Assembly (NCBI GenBank): GCA_023818555.1
Contig: JAMWCG010000031.1
Location: 1 to 9,127 of the forward strand
DNA: 9,127 bases
Source of the DNA: Candidatus Omnitrophota bacterium
GTDB taxonomy: Bacteria; Omnitrophota; Gorgyraeia; DTHP01
Reading direction: 5' to 3'
The notes under the pieces are model-generated. The model saw only the letters and a program-made list of their open reading frames with translations, was not told where the DNA came from and made no database searches. How positions within the stretch are numbered: position 1 is the first letter of the stretch; every line of letters begins with the position of its first letter. Shown piece by piece: positions 5,409 to 9,127 of the stretch. The translations under genes were made by a program, and so were the position numbers.

Positions 5409-6512
5409 TCAATCCTTGCGGAGAGAAAAAATTAAATCACTTATCTTCTGGACTAAAACGCTTATTATCTCCCCCTCCTTGAGCTTTCCTGCAATCTTAC
5501 CTTTTTTAAATAAAACTGCACAGTGCTTCCCTCCGGCAATACCGATGTCTGCATCACTTGCCTCACCAGGACCATTTACCTCACAACCCATTATTGCTAT
5601 CCTGAGAGGGGAAGTAGCCATTAGAGAGTAAGGTAGAGAGAGTAATTTTTTTTCTAACTCCTGGGTAATCTTCACTACATCTATCTGTGCTCTTCCGCAG
5701 GTTGGACAGGCGATAATGCAGGGACCGAATTGCCTCAGACCCAGAGAAGAAAGTATCCACTGTGCCACCTTTACCTCTTCCTTTGGGTCTCCGGCTAAGG
5801 AGACCCGCAGGGTATCCCCAATCCCTTCCGCCAACAAAATCCCTATGCCTAATGCAGACTTTATTCCTCCTTCAAAAGGGAGCCCGGTGGCAGTTATACC
5901 CAGATGAAAGGGATAGTCACAAAGTTTTGCCATCCTTTGATAAGCCTCCACCGTATTCAACACATCGGAAGCTTTAAGAGAAACCATGATTTCATAAAAT
6001 TTTATTCTCTCCAAAATCCTGATGTAATTCAAAGCACTTTTTACCATCCGCGTGCTTATCGGTTGTGAGTTGTTTTTTACCGCTCCCCTTAATGAACCAG
6101 AATTCACTCCCACTCTTACAGGGACTTTCCTCTCCCTCACCATACTCACTATTGCTTTGATTTCTTTCTCACGATAAATATTCCCCGGATTAAGCCTTAT
6201 GGCATCGCTTCCTGCAGCAACCGCTTGGAGGGCAAGTTGATAATGAAAATGGATATCTGCCTCCAGAGGAATCTTTATCTCTTTCTTGATTTCCTTTATC
6301 GCCCGAGCATCGTACTCATCCTTCACCGCTACTCGGATTATCTCACAGCCTACTTTCTCCAGGTCCTTAATCTGGTTTATCGTATCCCGCAGATTACTCG
6401 TTTTAGTTTTCACCATGGACTGGATAACAATGGGATAATTCCCTCCTATTCCTATGTTACCCACCATCACTACTCGGGTCTTCCTTCTCTTAATCCTCTT
6501 CTCTATGCTCAT
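5409..6512 (-). CDS. ispG: 4-hydroxy-3-methylbut-2-en-1-yl diphosphate synthase (IspG/GcpE)
   Basis: A 367-residue IspG of the compact bacterial type. It catalyses the two-electron reductive ring opening of methylerythritol cyclodiphosphate to HMBPP, the penultimate MEP-pathway step, in the cytosol. The N-terminal TIM barrel starts with R-R-K-T-R-V-V-M-V-G and I-Q-S-M-V-K-T-K-T, and contains L-E-A-D-I-H-F and R-L-N-P-G-N-I. The C-terminal 4Fe-4S domain supplies C269 and C272 (A-C-P-T-C-G-R), C310 (M-G-C-E-V-N-G-P-G-E) and E317, the expected three-Cys-one-Glu cluster ligands. It ends the cdsA-dxr-rseP-ispG block, 36 nt after rseP. The ATG fits the family N-terminus, but AGGAG lies only 2 nt before it, too close for a normal ribosome binding site, so initiation may be inefficient. 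Confidence 0.96.
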   Translation of the reverse strand: MSIEKRIKRRKTRVVMVGNIGIGGNYPIVIQSMVKTKTSNLRDTINQIKDLEKVGCEIIRVAVKDEYDARAIKEIKKEIKIPLEADIHFHYQLALQAVAAGSDAIRLNPGNIYREKEIKAIVSMVRERKVPVRVGVNSGSLRGAVKNNSQPISTRMVKSALNYIRILERIKFYEIMVSLKASDVLNTVEAYQRMAKLCDYPFHLGITATGLPFEGGIKSALGIGILLAEGIGDTLRVSLAGDPKEEVKVAQWILSSLGLRQFGPCIIACPTCGRAQIDVVKITQELEKKLLSLPYSLMATSPLRIAIMGCEVNGPGEASDADIGIAGGKHCAVLFKKGKIAGKLKEGEIISVLVQKISDLIFSLRKD

Positions 6513-6548
6513 CTCTCCTGTGGCTGTGGAAGTTAGAATGTATTAAGA

Positions 6549-7631
6549 TTATCTCACCCAGAGTTTAATTATTTTATCTATAACCTGAAAACGCAAAAGG
6601 TCGCTATAGAAAACAAAAAGCATCAGGATGATTAAAAAAGTCATCCCTATGCGGATAATCCGTTCCTGAGTCTTTACCGTAAGGGGTTTTCCCCTCATCT
6701 TCTCTATCAAGAGGAATAAAAAATGTCCCCCATCCAGAACCGGAACAGGCAGGATATTAAAAAGTGCTAATGAAACACTTAAAACTGCCAGAAGATTTAA
6801 AAGGGTAGATATACCCAATTCCGCTGCCCAGCGCGTAATAAAGAAAATTCCCAAAGGTCCGGAAACTGACTCTCTTAGACTCAAACGCCCGCTGATTATC
6901 CTTGTGAGCGCAAGAAAAGTTAGCCGGGTGAGAAAGAAAACTTTTTCTCCTGCCAGAAAACCTGATTTTAAAAAGGGATACTTCACTTTAATAAATTCTT
7001 CAGAGGGTTTTATCCCAATGAGAGAAATCTTTTTCTCTCTGCCCAATAAGTCGCGGAAAGTATCCTGGCGAGGGAAAACGGTCACCAAAAAAATTTTTTC
7101 TCCCCGCTTCAATAATAAATCCAAGGATTCCTTTCGGGTATTATGGATAATCTCAGTTAACTCCTCCCAAGTCTTTACTTCTTTCTGGTCAATCTTAAGG
7201 ATTAAATCGCCTTTTTCAATCCCAGCTTTTTCTGCCGGGTAATCTTTAACCAAATCTCCCACCCGAGGAGTAACTGTGGGGTAACCGGTAGTAAATACCC
7301 CCCAGAAAATAAAAAATCCTAAGAGATAATTGAGCAAGGGGCCAGCCAAAACAATGAGAAAACGATTCCTTACAGATTGGGAACGATACTCCCAGATTTC
7401 TCCTCTCAATTCATCCTGAGGATTTTCTCCTGCCATTTTTACATAACCCCCCACGGGAATCAAAGAGAGACAATATTCAGTCTCCTTCTTTTTTAAGGAA
7501 AATATCACCGGACCAAACCCTAAGGAAAACCTCTCAATCTTTACCCCCATTTTTCTGGCAATGATAAAATGGCCAAATTCGTGAATTAAAATGAGAATGC
7601 TCAGAACAAAAAGAAAGGCAAAAAGGGTCAT
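6549..7631 (-). CDS. rseP: RseP-family site-2 intramembrane zinc metalloprotease
   Basis: A 360-residue M50 protease with a single PDZ domain. The first membrane helix (about 2-22) carries H17-E-F-G-H21, the zinc HExxH. G-G-Y-V-K-M-A-G-E follows at about 62-70. One PDZ domain (about 110-190) has G-I-E-K-G-D-L-I-L-K-I. Further membrane helices surround N-I-L-P-V-P-V-L-D300-G-G, which holds the third zinc ligand, and the final helix is near 325-345. It cleaves membrane-embedded substrates such as anti-sigma factors or signal-peptide remnants; the substrate here is unknown. E. coli RseP has two PDZ domains and about 450 residues, while this shorter form is common in other bacteria. It starts 1 nt after the dxr stop (TGA-A-ATG), with AAGGAG inside the end of dxr, so translation is coupled. 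Confidence 0.95.
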   Translation of the reverse strand: MTLFAFLFVLSILILIHEFGHFIIARKMGVKIERFSLGFGPVIFSLKKKETEYCLSLIPVGGYVKMAGENPQDELRGEIWEYRSQSVRNRFLIVLAGPLLNYLLGFFIFWGVFTTGYPTVTPRVGDLVKDYPAEKAGIEKGDLILKIDQKEVKTWEELTEIIHNTRKESLDLLLKRGEKIFLVTVFPRQDTFRDLLGREKKISLIGIKPSEEFIKVKYPFLKSGFLAGEKVFFLTRLTFLALTRIISGRLSLRESVSGPLGIFFITRWAAELGISTLLNLLAVLSVSLALFNILPVPVLDGGHFLFLLIEKMRGKPLTVKTQERIIRIGMTFLIILMLFVFYSDLLRFQVIDKIIKLWVR

Positions 7632-7632
7632 T

Positions 7633-8778
7633 TCATCTCTCCTTTATAATTTTATAAGTTTCTTCACGCGCCCATCTATCTACACCTAAAACATCCTCTA
7701 CCGTCTCCAAATCAACCTGGTGGTGTTTCTTTATCACTTTGGAGATTACTGCAGGAATTTCCGTAATTTTTATTTTCTTATCTAAAAAAGCCTCCACACA
7801 AACCTCATCACTAGCATTTAAAACGCAGGGGAAACTTCTCCCTTTATAAGCGACCTCGTAAGCCAGAGACAAAGCAGGGAATTTTCTAAAATCAGGTTTT
7901 TCAAAGGTGAAATTTTTAACCTTAGTCAAATCTAAGTATTTAAGTTTTGACGGGAGCCGGCGAGGATAAGTGAGAGCATATTGAATGGGCAGACGCATAT
8001 CGGTAATTCCTAAGAGTGCAAAAACATTCCCATCAATAAATTCCACCAAAGAATGCACAATTGCTTCAGGATGGATTAAAACCTCAATCTTTTGTAAAGG
8101 GAGATTAAAAAACCATTTTGCTTCCATTATCTCCAATCCTTTATTCATCAAGGTAGCTGAATCTATGGTAATCTTTTTGCCCATCTTCCAGCGAGGATGT
8201 TTAAGCGCTTCCTGAGGTTTTATCCTCTCTAATTTCTTCTTCTGGGTAAGCCGAAAAGGACCTCCTGAGGAAGTCAGAATTACTCTTCTCACTTCCGCTA
8301 AATTCTTTCCCTCTAAGCATTGAAAGATAGCACTGTGCTCACTGTCAATGGGGATGAGTTTAACCTGCTTTTCCTGGCAGAGACGAGAAAGCAGTTCCCC
8401 CGCCATTACTATCGGCTCCTTGCTGGCTAAAGCAATCTCTTTCTTCCTCTTTATAGCCTCTACCAAAGGTAATAGCGCATTTGCCCCAGCAATACAGATA
8501 ACCACCAAATCCACTCTTTCATCTGCTACCAATCTAAGCAAACCTTCCGCTCCTGCAAAAAATTTTATTCTCCCTTGAGGATTAAACTGCTCTGCCGAAG
8601 CCAAGTCCTGAACTACCACCATCTCAGGCTGAAATTCTCTAATTTGCTTTTCTAAAGAGATTAAATTCCGGTAAGTAGTCAAACCCATTATTTTAAATTG
8701 ACCCTTCAGAGCCTTTACCACTTTTAAAACATTTACACCCACCGAGCCCGTAGAACCTAATATCGCGATTCTTTTCAT
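7633..8778 (-). CDS. dxr: 1-deoxy-D-xylulose 5-phosphate reductoisomerase
   Basis: A 381-residue, full-length Dxr (IspC). It converts DXP to MEP with NADPH and a divalent metal, the committed MEP-pathway step. The N-terminal Rossmann motif is I-L-G8-S-T-G-S-V-G14. Metal ligands sit in I-D145-S-E147-H. The substrate/flap region shows S-S-G-G-P-F-R, H-P-R-W-K-M-G, I-D-S-A-T-L-M-N-K-G-L-E and I-H-P-E-A-I-V-H-S. The family motif D-M-R-L-P-I-Q-Y-A-L-T-Y-P-R-R is intact. The NADPH-binding loop reads A-L-A-S-K-E where most homologues I recall have A-N-K-E. The gene follows cdsA by 26 nt. The bases before its ATG are almost all A/T with no clear Shine-Dalgarno, which suggests dependence on upstream translation or an A-rich initiation region. 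Confidence 0.96.
   Translation of the reverse strand: MKRIAILGSTGSVGVNVLKVVKALKGQFKIMGLTTYRNLISLEKQIREFQPEMVVVQDLASAEQFNPQGRIKFFAGAEGLLRLVADERVDLVVICIAGANALLPLVEAIKRKKEIALASKEPIVMAGELLSRLCQEKQVKLIPIDSEHSAIFQCLEGKNLAEVRRVILTSSGGPFRLTQKKKLERIKPQEALKHPRWKMGKKITIDSATLMNKGLEIMEAKWFFNLPLQKIEVLIHPEAIVHSLVEFIDGNVFALLGITDMRLPIQYALTYPRRLPSKLKYLDLTKVKNFTFEKPDFRKFPALSLAYEVAYKGRSFPCVLNASDEVCVEAFLDKKIKITEIPAVISKVIKKHHQVDLETVEDVLGVDRWAREETYKIIKER
7639..7644 (-). promoter_or_regulatory. rseP Shine-Dalgarno embedded in the 3' end of dxr
   Basis: AAGGAG on the minus strand, 7 nt before the rseP ATG, overlapping the last sense codons of dxr (Lys-Glu-Arg-stop). With only one base between the dxr stop and the rseP start, this is a classic re-initiation arrangement. 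Confidence 0.75.
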
Positions 8779-8804
8779 AAAACAAAAATGTAATTTAAAT
8801 CTCT

Positions 8805-9127
8805 TTATTTAAGAAAGTAACTCGCATAGAGATAAAAGAAAGGGACTGCAAAGATTATACTATCAATCAAATCTAACATTCCGCCCAATCCGGGGAAAAT
8901 CTTCCCCGAATCTTTAACCTGACAATCCCTTTTAAGTAATGACTCACAGAGGTCTCCCAACTGTCCTAAACCTCCTAAAAGTAATCCCAAAAAAATGCTC
9001 TCCCAGGTTCCCATTCCTAAAAAATTTTTCCCTATTCCATAACTGGCAAGTGTACTGAATAACAATCCTCCCAAGGTCCCTTCCTTTGATTTATTGGGAC
9101 TGATGCGTTTAATCAGTGTATGCCAAC
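8805..9127 (-). CDS. cdsA: phosphatidate cytidylyltransferase (CdsA), C-terminal part only
   Basis: The reading frame stays open to the window edge, giving 106 residues of the C-terminus; the true start lies outside. CdsA is an integral membrane enzyme making CDP-diacylglycerol from phosphatidate and CTP for phospholipid synthesis. The visible part begins W-H-T-L-I-K-R-I-S-P-N-K-S-K-E-G-T-L-G-G, the conserved KRISPxKxxEGxxGG segment. After a hydrophobic helix it continues G-D-L-C-E-S-L-L-K-R-D-C-Q-V-K-D-S-G-K-I-F-P-G, then L-G-G-M-L-D-L-I-D-S and a final membrane helix. The usual signature GHGG-LDRxD is here GLGG-LDLID, so the His and Arg are replaced. A TTG at 9074 is inside the domain and is not the start. 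It heads the visible part of the dxr-rseP-ispG operon. Confidence 0.93.
   Translation of the reverse strand, partial: WHTLIKRISPNKSKEGTLGGLLFSTLASYGIGKNFLGMGTWESIFLGLLLGGLGQLGDLCESLLKRDCQVKDSGKIFPGLGGMLDLIDSIIFAVPFFYLYASYFLK

Noticed and set aside
2880..8578. Many open frames of 60-112 codons on the plus strand, such as 6904-7242 and 6225-6536
   Set aside because: All lie antisense inside well-supported minus-strand genes, have low-complexity or basic composition and no family motifs, and are shadows.
9072..9074. TTG as the start of an 89-residue protein
   Set aside because: The frame remains open upstream and encodes the conserved KRISPNKSKEG segment of CdsA, so this is an internal Leu codon.

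Overview
All protein genes recognised here lie on the minus strand, so the window is transcribed from right to left. By eye the DNA is AT-rich (around 40 % GC) and densely packed. Gene content points to a strictly anaerobic bacterium with a Wood-Ljungdahl (acetyl-CoA) pathway and the MEP isoprenoid pathway. The CdsA C-terminus carries a GLGG-LDLID variant of the usual GHGG-LDRxD signature, which I recall from Planctomycetes/Chlamydiae/Omnitrophica-type genomes. An uncultured lineage such as Omnitrophota would fit, but taxonomy cannot be settled from this window.

Right block (about 5409-9127, minus strand): cdsA (5' end beyond the window edge), dxr, rseP and ispG. This is the widespread bacterial phospholipid/isoprenoid/site-2-protease operon. 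Spacing is short (26, 1 and 36 nt), and dxr and rseP are translationally coupled. CdsA makes CDP-diacylglycerol, Dxr and IspG are MEP-pathway enzymes, and RseP is an intramembrane metalloprotease.

Middle (5189-5408): a 132-nt spacer contains a good sigma-70-type promoter (perfect TATAAT with a TG extension). It is followed by a complete tRNA-Pro(GGG), 76 nt, with no encoded CCA. Only 12 nt separate the tRNA 3' end from the start codon of the next gene, and those 12 nt contain that gene's Shine-Dalgarno sequence. The tRNA is therefore in effect the 5' leader of the downstream operon.

Left block (50-5188, minus strand): acsC (large subunit of the corrinoid iron-sulfur protein, CFeSP), acsV/RACo (ferredoxin plus ASKHA ATPase that reductively reactivates CFeSP), cooC (nickel-insertion ATPase for CODH/acetyl-CoA synthase), a VOC/glyoxalase-fold protein and a ferritin-like diiron protein. 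The first three form a corrinoid/nickel maintenance module of the acetyl-CoA pathway. The CFeSP small subunit, methyltransferase and CODH/ACS subunits are not in the window. The last two genes have no proven role in this pathway. The leftmost 13 nt look like the 5' end of a tRNA-Leu cut by the window edge, which would put a tRNA at each end of the operon.

The most interesting points are the tRNA-leadered acs operon, the complementarity between the acsC Shine-Dalgarno and the tRNA acceptor strand, and a TTGTTAA-type motif (Rex-like) recurring in the non-coding gaps before tRNA-Pro and cooC. No CRISPR, insertion sequence or long repeat was seen. No non-coding stretch exceeds 300 bases.
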